NCBI RefSeq assembly: GCF_910592395.1
Contig: NC_088310.1
Span: forward strand, 23,081,491-23,145,490
DNA: 64,000 nt
From: Lineus longissimus
Taxonomy: Eukaryota; Nemertea; Pilidiophora; Heteronemertea; Lineidae
Reading direction: 5' to 3'
Positions 11,701 to 25,269 of this stretch are shown one piece after another (position 1 is the first letter of the stretch; each line of letters starts with the position of its first letter). Made by a program: the position numbers and the translations under genes. The notes under the pieces were generated by a model that had not been told where the DNA came from, ran no database searches, and saw only the letters and a program-made list of their open reading frames with translations.

Positions 11701-14700
11701 GGATGGAAAATTAAGCAGCCATTATTTTACTGTTTTAATTTGCGGTCAATTTTAATACGGACTGTCAAAGCCTTAGCAGTGCCAATCTACTCAGTGCTGC
11801 CACTGGGTGATATTAAGCAGGAAAACTTCTCAATAAATACCAAATACCAACCAAGTCTCACTAGGGGTTTCACTGGCATTTTTCAACCTTTTATGCTGCT
11901 CGCCTGGGATCTTTCCATCATGTCCATAGAGTTCAGAAGGAAAGAATAATGGCATTGGCAGCTTACGAAAAATAACTTATCTTTCCCAAAACTTCCAGTA
12001 ATACTTTTTGCATTGAAATTGAATTAAATGAATTCTATTAAAGGCTAATCATCATTTTTTAGTTCTTTCAAGAACTGATCAGCATTCCTTGCATGGGGAT
12101 AACTTGTCTTAAGTACATAGGGCCGAATTCATAAAGGGCGTTTAAGGGTTAGACGTGTGTAACTTCTCCTAAATCAGTTTCAGGGCCTATTCATATTCTG
12201 TGAAAATTTATATGAAGGACCTGAATCTCTCCATTCAGTAGTTAAACGCTGTTTAAGCTAAACGCCCTTTACGAATTTGGCCCTTATTATTTAGTAACAC
12301 AAATAATATTCACACTGGTATGAATCTTGAGACACTTTGTTCAGTCATGGTCAGTTAAACAGGTGTCAGCTCCCCCTGACCATAACAACATGAACAACGG
12401 AAGTCACACAAAAGCATTAGAAACTTTCTACCAATTGGCATTATTTGTAAAATGGGCAGATGGTTATTAACATGGTTAAGGACGAGAGGAGGCATCTTGG
12501 TCTTTTCCGCTTGCTTAACCTGTCCACATACCAACACACTAGTTGAACCAATTATGGCATCGAGCATCTGGTAAAGCCATGGTTGCTCTTTGATTTAAGC
12601 CAACTGCAGGTGGAATATCACCCGTCTTATTGACTTTGAATTCAAAGACGATTGGAAGATATTCAAGAAAATCTCAGACAATTGGATTGAAGGAAAGTGT
12701 AGCTTATTTCATGGGCTATTTGAGACTTGCCTTCAGGGTGGCAGATGCCCCAGTGACACTGTTGACATGGATGTTGACTTGTGTCCAAGTAAGGTATTGA
12801 CAGCCAAAGGTGCACATCAAGATCAATCTGGAGTTAGCCTGACCAAACATCTGACATACCAGATCATCTCAAAAGGAGCAACTAGGGATGGCCCGCACAA
12901 CCAGCGCATCAAACATGTCCAAAATAACCCAAAAATGCGTTTTATTTCCACATCCCTGTGTATTTTGGGGATTAATGTCACATTCCGAGAGTCCATTCAC
13001 AAGACCTGCGAACAATATTGTGACCAACGGCAATAAAACACGAGGTGTCATCAAGTCTCATTTTAGGACTCTGTCTCAAAAAGGTGATATTCAAAATTTC
13101 GAGGTATTTTTAGCAAAGGTCACATACCACTACAGACATGACAGAGGAACTTGCAGTGCATGCAATTTTTGGTGAAGTTCTTTTTGAGACCTGTAGCTTT
13201 TCTCGTTTTTTGATGATGTTTTATCACAGGAAGGATGAGAATAAATCCATCACATTGTAATTTATCACTTCCGCCACCAATCTATCACCCTACGGACCAA
13301 ATTAGTAAAAATTTATAAAAATATCATCTCAAGAGTCAAGTCATTAAAACTTGCCCAAGGATATCTCATCATCCCGTAAATTTTTCTACAAATTCCTCAA
13401 ATAAACCTGAACTGCTCTGCTTAGAGCTAGTGACCTAGACGTTGTGGTCAACCATCTGTCAGGAGCACCCTATTCAGTCTCATCTTCAACTGGTGTCGAC
13501 TATTTTTAGCTCGGACTGTCCTAAATACCATCAGTGTTGGCTTTAGACAGGAGCGCAGATTTTCCAACCGGGCAGACAACATGAGACATTGTCACAACAA
13601 ATAGACCATGGCCAAGCCACCCATCTGCCAAAGTTTCCTGAAATACGACACCACATGACTACTGAGAAGCAAGTTAATGAAAGAGACTCGGCAGGTAACT
13701 GCCCTGGTAACATGACATCTCCTGCACAGATTCCAAATCTGATGGATATCAATGTCACCAACCAATAAGCCTGAAAGGTTTTGAAGACAGTACATCAAAA
13801 CTGGGCTAAACTGTTGAAAATTACGGCTATGATTTAACCATATGACCGTACCTCAGTAAAAATGGTCATTTTTCTACAGCTCAGCATACAATTTAGTCGT
13901 TGCGACCTGCATCGGCAGCCATCTTCTCACCTCGACCATCATGTTGTCATGACTCCAAGTCCAATGCTGCCAAAGAAGTGCCAATAGGCCACACAGGTAG
14001 TAGGCCAAATGTGGAATAAAGTCACCATGTTGACCAACTTGCAAATCTTACTTCATCGTGGTGCCACCAGAACATTTGTAATTACGGTCGTTCTCCATAT
14101 TTTGATAGTAAACTTGAAGCAACACATGTCTGACATGGTGAGAACATGAACCCTGAGGACAAATTGACTTTACAAGTGGTAAGCCATGTCAGACATTAGA
14201 TTGAGTCCATGCATGTCCCTTGGGTATTTCTCTTAACACCAAGAACAGGAGCGAGGTTTAGGTATAATCGGACAAGATTTCATAGAACAATGGAAATGGG
14301 CATTTCGGTGCGGACTGTGAGAGGAAATAACTGCTACAGGGGGCTCCAAGTCCAAGGGCAACGCTTTTCTGGACTACATTATAGATAGCCAGGAAGGATT
14401 TAAAATCAAGCCAACATGTTCAATGATCTATTATCAACAATTATAGCAAACACCTTCCAGTCAGTCTGTCCATCACTCATCAGTTTCAGAGCAAGCCTAC
14501 ATATGTAGTTTTAAAATTGGGAATATTCATCAGACGCTCTAGCATTTCTTCTTGAAACAGTCAGAGACTTAAAACAATAAAAGACAGAGATGATGAGTGA
14601 TACATGTACACAGTAGAGCTGCCCACTTCTGAACATCACTGACACTCTGTAAAGATATCAGGCACGAGCAACAATCGAACATGAGGCCACATCATCAGAA

Positions 14701-17700
14701 AGGACATCACCCGCATTGAGAATCGGTGTTTTTCGAATTATCAAGAGGTAATAAAACTTGAAAGGCGCCCAATTCGGCCCATAGACCCTGTTCAAATTTG
14801 CTAATGCCACCTTTTTGAACTGAATGACGGAATGAACACCAAGTCGACAGATGAATGCCCTGACTCCAGCTGCCAATACAAGCAGATATTACATAATCTT
14901 GTGCAACCCTCACCCTGGCCACCAATGCAAAAGAGATAATGTCCAAATTAAGATGACCTGAGGGCTCTATCATTCACACCACTGAGAATGGCCAAGAGCA
15001 CTTCCTTATCAAAATTACAATTGCTGTGTTATTCCAAATAACACAGCAGAGGTCAGATTGTGAAACAACTGGCGATCTTTTGGCTATAGATGGAGACACC
15101 AGACGGTATTGGATGCATTTTAAGATAATTGATCTGTCAGAGGGTGTTCCCACATGAAAATCTCATTAGGAGGTGGTTTGATTCAGTTATTCCGATCGAA
15201 ACCCATATAACCTCAAAAGTTGACAAACCTCCGAGGGCTATGGCGTCTTTTTTTATATCAAGTATGTTTACTACGAAAGAAGATAAACAAGACTTACTGG
15301 GAACAAATACGCTGGAGTAGCCATGTCTGGGCTGAATACAGTTGAGTCCCCCTATTGGTGATGGGCTGAAGTAATATCCACGATAATGGTGAGCAAGGGA
15401 AAGTTCAGGTGATCCGTAGAGAAGGGTGTTCCTGGCATCCTGTGTCCCGCACAGCTGTTCCTTCAAGCGAACATACTCAGCACTTCGGTCGGGGCAGAAG
15501 TTAACTCTGCCTTTGGAATACACCTGCAAAAGTGAAGAGATGAAAATGAAGAAACTAGAATTTGTATCCACTGTGAGCATTCAAATCTTATGGCAAATAT
15601 GGTGGTAAAAAGGACTTTTAACGCAGTATGTCAAAGTGAAGAGGCTGCTTGTACATGATCAGAGTTGTAGTTGTTGGTACAATGAAGCAAAAAAGACCCT
15701 GGCATCACCGGTAAGAAGCACATCGCAGATTTGAAACTAGGTCCTCAGATGTTACAGTGACACCTACTGATTTTATTTAGAAAACAGAGAACAATGTCAT
15801 TAGACCTTGCAAAGATTTCATTTGCGTACCTTAGGTATATTGTAATAGAGCAATGGGGGCATTTCAGTCGGTTGGCACTCGAAGACTCGGGATGGCCGAG
15901 GCACATGCTTGTGGATCACAGGTTCTTCTGGGACTAGACTGAGAGGGAGAGGGAGTTTTTCTTGATGTTTGTCTTGATGGTGGTGGTGATGATGAGATTT
16001 CTGAAAAACACAGTGAAATAACTTCATATTAAGCAAAGCACTATCAACACACTACAAACTGCTGGAATGTATATATCAGGGTCATGGTAACGTAGTGATT
16101 CGAGAACCAGACTCCTGAATGAGATCATGAGTTCGGATCCCTTCCAAGCTTCTCTGTTCTGACTCAGTGGAAAGAAATTTAATCTGAGCGGTACGGATGA
16201 GACAAACAAGGTCTGACAGCATTCTAAATCCAGAAAAGGACAAATTTGAAAAGATTTTATCAAAGTAACAAACCTTTGTTGGTGAGTGAGGCGGCTTACT
16301 GGGAGATGTGGACACCTTCACAGGACTAGATCCCCCAGCCACAACTGAGGCTGTCAAAAGATTCCTCCACCTTATCTTCCGATGAGACACCGTCTCTGCA
16401 ATGCTGTGTATCGTGTGGTCCTGGTGGGTGTAGACGCTACTCTCTGGGCTCGTGAAGACCATCTGATGAAGATTAGGACTGGCTGCGATGTTTGATACCG
16501 ATGTAGTTGAGATTGGTTCCAATAGGAACTCTTTGTTCCGCAGATACCTGTTTATGTACAGAAACAGAATTAAAATAGAACACAAGTGGGGAGCCTGGAG
16601 TTTCTTAAAGACACATACAAGAACTAATTAATTCTATTTTAAGACATTTTTAAGACAACATGACCTCACGCAGATGTATTTTGAGGAGACTCTACTTTAA
16701 TTCCATTGTAGTTATACCCCTCCGACAAATGTAATGGGACGGCCTTGTCTTTATTGTGTTGTAAGCCTGTGTAGAAAATGGATGCTTTGAACAAGAAGAC
16801 TGCAAACCAATGATGACACACTTCAAAATGTTCTCCTCACCTTCGAGCATTTTCCTTCTGCCAGTGAATCTGATGGTGTATCGTAAACGATGTCTTCCAC
16901 CACATGCAAATAGCCAACCACCTGAAGTACAGTCCTGCAATCATCTCCTTATACATCTCCATAGGAGACATGTCGATAAATCTCAGGAACGAGAAACAAC
17001 TCTTCACCTCTTTGTCTGAAAGTACAAAATTTCAATTTTAATGGCTTTTTCGATAGGTCTGATTCCAGAGTAGGTCACTCACAGACAGTCTAGGTCATAT
17101 TGTAGACTTAATCGCCGCTGAACACGGACAATCACTTCTTCAGTTACGACTGCTCCAAAAGGTTTTTTAACTAAGTCTCAGGCCACTGCTTCACATTACG
17201 TAGATGCGATGAAGCTACACTCACCTTTCGACTCCCGAGGGAAGAGTGAATGGTGTACATGATCTGGGTTGAATATATACAACAAGTTGTAGAGAAGCTT
17301 ATCTCGACTTGGCAGTGATGTGTTGAGCATGCCTACGAAAGTAAATGAAAAAAGATTGTCACTTGTAACTTCACAAGATAGCACACACAGGAGCAGTTTC
17401 AACCATTTTTTATTCTTCTATGAATTCAGTTCACTTATTTTATGCTTATTTTTAGTATCAAAAGTGGACAGTTGGAGCCAGAGAGCCCAGTCCAGCTCAG
17501 GGTAGAGGAATCCTTTCCAAAGGCCTAACCGTCAAAGATGGAGTCCATGCACAGCAGATGTACAATGCAATCATGCAACAAAGTGACTCACCATCCCTAA
17601 ATATCAGCTTTGGTATCTCGAACGGTTCGATTTTCATGGCGAATCCTGACCTTGTCTCCCTTCTCTCAAACAGTTCTGGATGATTACACACCTGCAGCGC

Positions 17701-20700
17701 AGAAGATAATGTAGAAGATATCAAAATACGCTAGTATTTTAGTAGTTAGGTGTCTTTTTGATAGTACAAGAGGATGCCAGAATCCAATATGTAGACAAGA
17801 CAGCTCCGCTATGAGATTCCGATCATACACCATGAATTTGTGGCAAATAGAGCAGGTGTATTTGAACTCGTGAGTGCAACTCTTGACATTTGAAAATTAT
17901 TTCTGTTGGAGTTGGCAGGGTGCTTTACATTGAGAATTGCTAATTACCTTTCTGAATTGCATGACTAGATTCATTAGACTGCTTGTAGTTGACTGAGCCT
18001 GTGATGCACTGTTGGCCGTAGCCGACTGAAGCAGATCTTCAATGGAGATCTTATTCTTTATGGCCTGGTAGAGCAGACGTTGTCTTGTTGTCAAAGGGCA
18101 AGAAACAAGAATCTCAATCTGGAAGAAAATTTTCAAGAATTAATACGGCACACCAGGAATTCAGTGGACATGTCCTAACTAATATTAACAAGATCCAATT
18201 CTGTGCTGATCTTGAGGAAAAGAAGACTTGTAAACCAAGAACACTTCACAGATTGACAATATTATCATTGTAATCATTTTTCACCTAAGAGACGATATTA
18301 CATCCTTTATTAAGAATCCTCTGATGATAACCTCACCTTATCAGACAACTCATTCTCCACATCTTTTTTGATCCTCCGCAACATGAACGGCTTCAGAATC
18401 ATATGCAATCGGGACAGTTGATCTGGAATATGAAAGTCAACTTGAAAAGCTTTGCATTGTCGGGACCTGGTGACTTGGCATTTGATTCCAGCCCATGCAA
18501 ATCCCCCAGCCTTTAACTGCACCAACTCTCTGTTTATGAGACCAGGATTTTCTATCATTATCACCCCATATCATAGCCCATAAAGAAGATCATACTTATG
18601 CTGCAGTAACTTTGCTTACCTTGGTCGATTCCAGACTGCTTTTCTGCATGACTCTCAATATCTTTAGAGAACCACTCATTAAACTCATCGTGGGAATCGA
18701 ACAGAGTGGGCATGATGAAATGCAGCAGAGCCCATAACTGGAAATAGAGGAGAGAAAAAATGAAAAACAGGAACTCAATGGGGCCACTGTTCCAAGCTGT
18801 CAGTTGCATCACAGAAATTATTTTTAGGAATAATTGGGAATCGGCATACAGTATTATATTTGGCAGTGGAGTTAACACATCCCGATTTATAACTGACCTA
18901 CCTCAGCCATGCTGTTCTGAATAGGAGTACCAGTCAGCAGTAAACGATTTCTACAGTTGAACCCAAGAAGGATCTTCCACCGGATACTGAAATTATCAAG
19001 GCAGAACCATGACTCTACAATTCACTCAGTGAGAAAACAGTCGGTCACTTAAAAACTTCTTTTTTTAAGTTCTTCAGGTTTGTTATGATGTTAAGCAATT
19101 CAGAATTGCTTCCTTCAAGTGTAGTATTAACTACTTTCATGTGTACAACTGTTTGTTGCAGAAAGTGGATAGGCCTTCATTGTGATGAACAGCAAATGGT
19201 GACCCAAAGATGCTTTTATGATTTGGAACTTTAGTGAGTCACAACCTTTCATCTCAACATTCCCTCACTACTCCTACGAGCACGTCAACAACTCATTTTA
19301 CCTTGCACTGCTTTTGATTGCCTGAGCCTCGTCAAGAATCATGTAATGCCAGTTGATTTTCTGGAAGTACTTGACATCTTGGATAATCAGCTGATAACTC
19401 GTGATTACAATATGAAAGGAAGCACCCTGGCTATGGATGTTCGATGAATTCCAAAATTTGCGCAGGATTTTTCGGTCCTGCGTGTTGCCCCAGTATGGAA
19501 CACACTGAAAAGAGAAGACATCCAAGAAATAACTTCTGAATGCGCACAAAGCCACCGACCAAAATTGACGATTTGCCACTTTTACAAAATATTGACATTG
19601 TGACTGCATGAGGATTTCAGCATCAGAATCACTGTTCTATCATACTCAAAGATATCTTCTAAGGGATCCGCTAGGCATCTGTTCCAAGACCTGCTAACCA
19701 ATATCATAACCGGATTACTTACTTTGAATTTTGGCACAAATCTTGAGCACTCCTGTTGCCAGTTATGGAGGGTGGATGCGGGGGCAACAACCAGGAAGGG
19801 TCCCCAAATATTGCTGGACTGCAAGAAGAAATGCCAAGTTCAATAAACTTTTATGATACTGTTCATTGCAACATCTGAATGAGGTGAATCGTATTAAAGG
19901 GGTGTTCCTCGACAAGTTTTTGAATAAGAGTTATGATATACAGGGATTCACATGTCCTTACCTCTGCCAGATGAGCCAGGAAGGCCATGCTCTGAACAGT
20001 TTTACCAAGTCCCATCTCATCAGCTAGGATTCCATTGATGCCTTGGTTGTACAGGTTTGCCAGCCAGTTCATACCCTGAAAAATGAAGATATTTTATAAG
20101 GGCCAGTGGAAGTGATCATAATCTAAAACATCAGCATTTAAAACGGTCAGAGAAGGAGAGCAAACCCAAAAGCGCACCTCATCGGAGCTCCACTGAAAGG
20201 TTTCATGATAGACCGGGGTTATAAGTGTAAAGCCTGATGACAACCTGCACCGTAGTTAATATCAGATACCAACTTAACTTAGCACCTGTACAGACATGTA
20301 GCAGAAGTCTATTATTCAAGCGGTCCTATTTTTACATTGACGTACCTTCAGCTGATAACCCTTCAATACTCCTTCAAATATACTCGGCTGTGGTCTATCT
20401 GCATCAGTACTCACAAAGGTATCAACTGAAAATGCAAAAATTCATTCAAAATCGAGCAAACCTCAGATGTATCATGGTTTGGCACAGGAAGAGCAGAATG
20501 CAAGTCTCTCCATGATGTCAGCAATACAGGTTGTGTCCCTTTGGACTCGCTATCAGTCTGCACCTGCCTTCAACAGTACCCTCATGCTCAACCACCCACC
20601 AACTGCACAATTAGTGCCAGTCATTTGCCTGATGTTCAATTTTAGATGTTGAAAAAAGTTAGGATGCCGTGTTTGGTCTACATGTATAGACAATGCTGGT

Positions 20701-23700
20701 ATTTGCTACAAGACAACATGAATGATGACAGTGACGATAGACAGTGCACAGCTCATTTTACTTACATCCACTTGAACCTGACCTGCGTTGATGCCCCACA
20801 CCAACAGTATTGTCAAACAACTGTGTCTGAAAGAGAGAATGAAGGATTTCTAAGACTGACATGAATGCTGAAGTCAACTACCTAGAACTTTCAAAGACGA
20901 ACTCACACGTATTATCCAACCAATTTGATAAGATACCTACCTTAGCAGTATGTTTGTCATAGGCATCCTGTGCATTCTTTATGGCAAGCTCCTTCATACG
21001 GTCACTATCTGCAACACAAATGGACATGAAGTATTAGTCTGCTATTGGGAATGTGCTGAACTTCTCCTCAACACATTTATTGTCAAGAGTGCTCATAACC
21101 TTCTCGGAAGAAGACAAGAGCATGTGCAATTCAAAGTTAAACATGTACTGCAAAGAAAAGTCTGTCTGTTGAGGAAGAATCTGAGGAACAATTGGCAAAC
21201 ATTCAAAGCAACAGATAACTATTTAAAACAGAGGCACCAACTCACCATAATCATCAATGATTTGATCCATTAAGACGCCACCATCAACCTCCAATTGTTT
21301 CTTTCCAGCGCTCTCATCCTCGAGTCTGCTCAAGATTCGATTGCGATCTTCATCAGACTCCCCCGTCAGTTTCCTCGCCATGAAATGAGCATACAGCTCA
21401 GTTTGTGAGATCAGGAAGTTTAGTTTTCTTTGTTGTCTCTTGGCCTAAAAGAATAGCGCTCACTAGATGACATAACAATTTCAACATGTGCTGAAAGGGG
21501 AGCACTTACATGTAGGGTTATTAAGTAATAGTTGCCATTAAGCCCATACTAAATCCATTGATGCCAAATACCACTAAATTGCACCACACTTTGGCAAGGA
21601 ACTTCTGATGGAAACTGACTGATAAAACTTCTGGCAGCACACAAAACTTCTGGAGCACAAAGTTGGTTTACCTCCATTAATTCCACGTCCATCTTTCTTT
21701 GTTCTTGAGCTTCTCTCTCTGCCCTCTTCCTATGTTCTTTCTCCACCTTCTCAAATCTCTTCCAATACGTCATCATCTCCCGAGAAAGTCTTCTTGCTCG
21801 CAGCACCGCCTCTTTCATGGTCTTCTGCGACTGAAGAGCAGACCGTCTGGCTTCTTTCTGACACTGCTGTGCAACCTTCTTCAGGTTACCGAGCATTTCT
21901 TTACGGCCATTAGCCTTGCGTTTTTGTTCCTACAGGAAGAAGAACAAGAAAACTGCTGATACTCATCCTATCCCATTCACAAGCGTCATTCACAGCGCTC
22001 AATAATTACCAACTTGGTGTTATCACTTTATATTTGAGTCGGCCCAAAACAGTAACCAGCCATGACTTATCATTGCACCGACAGCCAGAAGATAATTTTA
22101 TCCAAATCTTTTGTCTGTCATCACTACTAACTAATTTCAAGACACACCTTTGATACTTCCTTCTTACAGATCGAGAGCCAAATCTTTCTCTGTTTGACAG
22201 CTGCTTGTTCCGGAGTCAGCTTCTTCTGTTTGCCATGTTTACCACCACGTGAGAACTTGGAGGGGAGAATCTGAAACACAGATATGAAAAGTTTAGTTCA
22301 GAAAATACATTTGTAGTGTTGCTGATTTATACCTCGCGTTGTACAATAGATTTTGTAGAAAATAAGGCAATGACAGAACAGAGATCGCTTGGTTGGTAAC
22401 CCAAAAAGCTTCCACACCATATCTCAATGAATCAGCGATTGCAAATGTTTGGAGAACCAAATTGTTCAGATTGAATTTGACTGAGACACAACAGCGGAAA
22501 TTTTGAGTAGAGGGATTGGCTAGGTGACCTGTCCAGATTCATAACAATGTTTACCTCTCCGTCTTCTCCATATTTTTCCTTCTTGAGTTTCTTCAACTTG
22601 GCTTTCATCTTTCTTTCCAGCCTCTTCTGCTCCTTCTTCTTGGGACCGACCAGCAACTTCTGATGCTCCGGGAACTTGTCATAATTGGACAACATCCCAC
22701 TGCTGTAGTACTGGTACTGGCCATGCTAAAAATGACAAGTTAATTGGTCATGATTTTAACTGACATATTCCTTGCTGAGGAAGTACCATTAAAACGAGTC
22801 TTGTAAATTTATGCTGGGATAGTTGCCAACACCCACCTGGGTGTACTGTAAAGGAGGCTTGCATTTGTGTCCAACAGTTGGACCGAATCAAAAACAAGTA
22901 TGACATCAGTTCACGGTGAACGGAATAGTCTTTTAGAACTAGTTTCTTTCCTAGTTGACAAATATGCCGAGGACAAAGTCTTTTGCTACAAATTGTCATT
23001 AAGACAAGTAGATTTATACAAACCTCTTTATTTTTATAGAAGTCTGCTTGGCACATGCGTTGGTACTTATGGAACTTGAGCATTTCGCGGAGCTGCTCAT
23101 GGGGCACTGGAGCATCCTCATCATCATCTGAGGAGCTGTCACTCAGCAGTATGTTCTGAAAAATAGACATGACTTTACAAATCTCTGACTGGAGGAACAA
23201 GAAGAAAGTGAAGTAAGGTACACCAAAAAAAATAGTCCTTCCGTTTTGTCACAGTGCCTTAGGACTTTAATACGAGTTTTTTCCTTCACAAGGGCATAAC
23301 AGCAGCTTTTTCTTCATTAATTTTCATTTCAACTTGGTCCTTTTTCCAAAAATATGCGGTGCTCTCTTGAAACAAACCGTTAGCACTGTGTGAGAGTTGG
23401 TGTCATTTACAGACACTGTCATGCTCTAGATAGTATGAACCTCAGATATAACAATACATTTACTAGAGCAGCACAAATCTTTACAAGCAAATCTTTGCTT
23501 AAAGCCTACCTTGAGCCATCGTCGGTTCTTTTTCACCTTGCTAAAGTTGTACAGTCTTGTTTTGTCAGCCTTCCGCTCTGAAATAGGCAAACATTGGTAA
23601 TGTATTCAGAAGTCATGTAGGAATTGTGGTTGAATCTTTATAACTGAGTATTAAAAACAATATTAGGCATACTTGGGCGAACTTAAAAGTGGACAAATCT

Positions 23701-24297
23701 TGTGAAGTGAGACAGTGATACAATAAGCAATGTCAAGCTTAACAACGCCGGTTTCTGAAACACCCACCTGCTTTTGTAGTAACGATGCCGTTGATTATCT
23801 TCACTCCCTCTGCCTCAGTGTCGGAGCCTTGGTTGTTGTCAGTGTCTGCATCTGTGGTGGACTCTTCAATATCCCTGTAATGTAGAGGAACAATATCAGA
23901 TCTTTATTTTGCAATTATGAATCTCTCGAATTACACAAAGTTACAATTTTTTTCGATATCAAGGGTTAGAACACACTTTTTTGAGACACCATTTGTCAAA
24001 TTTTGCACACACAATATTATGTCCTTTTTTGCCATGACTACTCCCTGCCCTTTTCAGCAGCAATGCCAAAGGTGAAAATGCCCTTGCCTTTTTCAAATAC
24101 TGGCAGGATGCATTGGTCAACTATTCTTACCCGAATGCCAAAGGAACTTTGAGAAGATTATCAACATAACCAAGAAGGGGTTCCAGTCGGAGGGCATGCT
24201 CTATCCTCTGAACATGAAGAGGTGCCGATATCTCTCTCCCGTCAATGGGGCCCACAATGGGGTCATCCCCCAAGGTCAGGTCAGTGCCAGAAGCCAT
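5760..24297 (-). CDS. INO80: INO80 chromatin-remodelling ATPase, complete gene, 33 coding exons
   Basis: Catalytic subunit of the nuclear INO80 complex, which slides and edits nucleosomes in transcription, replication and repair. Coding exons: 24297-24131, 23874-23768, 23577-23510, 23155-23024, 22725-22555, 22270-22148, 21929-21672, 21444-21246, 21008-20941, 20826-20783, 20628-20600, 20425-20346, 20075-19962, 19818-19723, 19504-19302, 18986-18902, 18737-18620, 18422-18337, 18118-17948, 17691-17592, 17332-17225, 17015-16841, 16547-16274, 16000-15830, 15523-15298, 10137-10010, 9768-9601, 7938-7677, 7309-7221, 7060-6941, 6685-6586, 6139-5954, 5836-5760. All junctions are GT/AG and in phase; the sum of 4503 nt gives 1500 residues plus stop (human about 1556). 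Visible are an acidic N-terminus, HSA helix (about 216-342), DEMGLGKT (501-508), DEAQ (610-613), the long INO80-type insert (about 807-1124), the AHRLGQ motif (about 1243-1248) and a basic Gly/Arg-rich tail. Start: first ATG of the exon matching the conserved N-terminus. Least certain are the two small exons at 20826-20783 and 20628-20600. Confidence 0.96.
7677..10137 (-). other. INO80: INO80 ATPase lobe 2 exons
   Basis: Three exons (10137-10010, 9768-9601, 7938-7677) encode the second RecA-like lobe: [18 protein letters not shown], then [38 protein letters not shown], and [20 protein letters not shown] with the arginine fingers. This is the most conserved part of the gene. The donor at 7677 (GTAAGT) is preferred over a GT eight bases upstream because it gives EMESK-LLLQQEEK, closer to relatives. 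Confidence 0.95.
10138..15297 (-). other. Large INO80 intron (5.16 kb)
   Basis: The longest intron of the gene separates the insert from ATPase lobe 2. It has no coding exon that I recognise on either strand. It contains a 164-bp MITE (12120-12283) and a perfect 12-bp-stem hairpin with a three-base loop at 15022-15048. Confidence 0.75.
12120..12283. mobile_element. MITE-like element in INO80 intron
   Basis: Inverted termini of 26 bp match at 23 positions: the left begins GGGCCGAATTCATAAAGGGC (12120) and the right ends GCCCTTTACGAATTTGGCCC (12283). The flanks are ATA on the left and TTA on the right, so no exact target duplication is claimed. The 110-bp interior is non-coding. Size and ends fit a non-autonomous DNA transposon. 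Confidence 0.65.
15298..17332 (-). other. INO80: INO80-specific ATPase insert exons
   Basis: Five exons (17332-17225, 17015-16841, 16547-16274, 16000-15830, 15523-15298) encode the roughly 300-residue insert between the two ATPase lobes. This insert marks the INO80 branch, and in known complexes the RUVBL1/RUVBL2 ring binds it. Conserved anchors include [29 protein letters not shown] and [13 protein letters not shown]. The middle is poorly conserved and has a His run (residues [12 protein letters not shown]). Confidence 0.9.
16082..16180 (+). repeat. tRNA-derived SINE-like fragment in INO80 intron
   Basis: Within the intron between 16274 and 16000, a tRNA-like block has an A-box-like stretch (GGTAACGTAGTGATTCGAG, 16086 onward). 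A B-box-like GTTCGGATC follows at 16131-16139, with one mismatch to GWTCRANNC. The 40-odd base spacing is that of a tRNA promoter. The arms do not fold into a good tRNA, so this looks like a SINE head, not a tRNA gene. Confidence 0.4.
18337..20075 (-). other. INO80: INO80 ATPase lobe 1 exons
   Basis: Six exons (20075-19962 through 18422-18337) encode the first RecA-like lobe: Walker A in [11 protein letters not shown], motif Ia around [15 protein letters not shown], the DEAQ box in [13 protein letters not shown], and motif [13 protein letters not shown]. They end at [18 protein letters not shown]. All ATP-binding residues expected of a Snf2-family enzyme are present, so the enzyme should be active. 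Confidence 0.95.
21672..22270 (-). other. INO80: INO80 HSA-domain exons
   Basis: Two exons (22270-22148 and 21929-21672) encode the helicase-SANT-associated helix, the platform on which actin and Arp subunits assemble in INO80 complexes. The order [14 protein letters not shown], then [13 protein letters not shown], then [20 protein letters not shown] closely follows the vertebrate protein, with the conserved basic and aromatic positions retained. Confidence 0.93.
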
Positions 24298-25269
24298 GGT
24301 AAAACCAGCTGAAATAAGTAGAAAAAAGATGGGCTACTTACATGTAACCTCAATAGTCAATTGCAATCTCAATGGCTCAACTACAAGGTCAGACATAAGA
24401 TTCACTGTCCAATACGACACTTGAGAAGTTGGCCCAGAAGGGGCGACGGCCGGTTTAGAAAATGGGAGACTGCTAAAATGTGGAATAGGGAATGATTGCA
24501 ATTTGCATGCTCGCTTTGCCAGTTGGTAGGCTAAGAGTAAGACTAAGAGCGGTATTCATGAGTGACGTCTTTTTCGATTCTTACAAATGACATTGACATT
24601 GCACCGTGTGGACTTGGTAGATTTGATGTTGGACCTTCCCGACGTTACCGGTAGGCGGTAATACGGTGTGCCAGCACGGGAGGCTCATCCTGGCCCTGGA
24701 GCTGGGTTACGAAGACGACGACCCTACGAATACGATGTCTCATGATCTGTATCTTCACTCCGCTCTCAACCGATATCCAATCAGCTGATCATAGGCCTGC
24801 ATGTCATGCAACAATCAATAGGGGGCCTATAAATGCACGCAGCACACGAAATACCAAATTACCATTCACTTGCTTTTTACATGAAAATGCACTGCATTCA
24901 AGTGCATGATAGTCCTAGGCCTACGGAAGCTAACTTTAATTTCGGGGAGTTATTTTCTTTCAGTTCACCCTCTATATCAGGTCATTCATAGACATTGGGT
25001 AGCAAAACACATTCATGACATGCATGAGGTCTTCCTCTAACGACATAGGCTTCCATAATCAAAAGGGAGAGCCAACAATCTAGATGTAATGATGTTGAAA
25101 ACGGTTCGGAAAAACCGGCTTAGAAGGGCCAAAATTTTCATCGTCCCGACGGTGGTGGGTGGGGAAAATGGGTGGGTTAGTTTTAGTACAAGTGTACCTG
25201 AACGGGCACTTTACTGCCTGAAGATGCGGTATCATATGCTCTGAACACAACTGAATTTTTGGAACCAAG
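24298..25269. other. INO80 upstream region
   Basis: Non-coding sequence upstream of the INO80 start, with a CpG-containing stretch at about 24560-24730. No TATA box or defined promoter element can be assigned. It presumably holds the INO80 promoter and any 5' non-coding exon. Confidence 0.4.
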
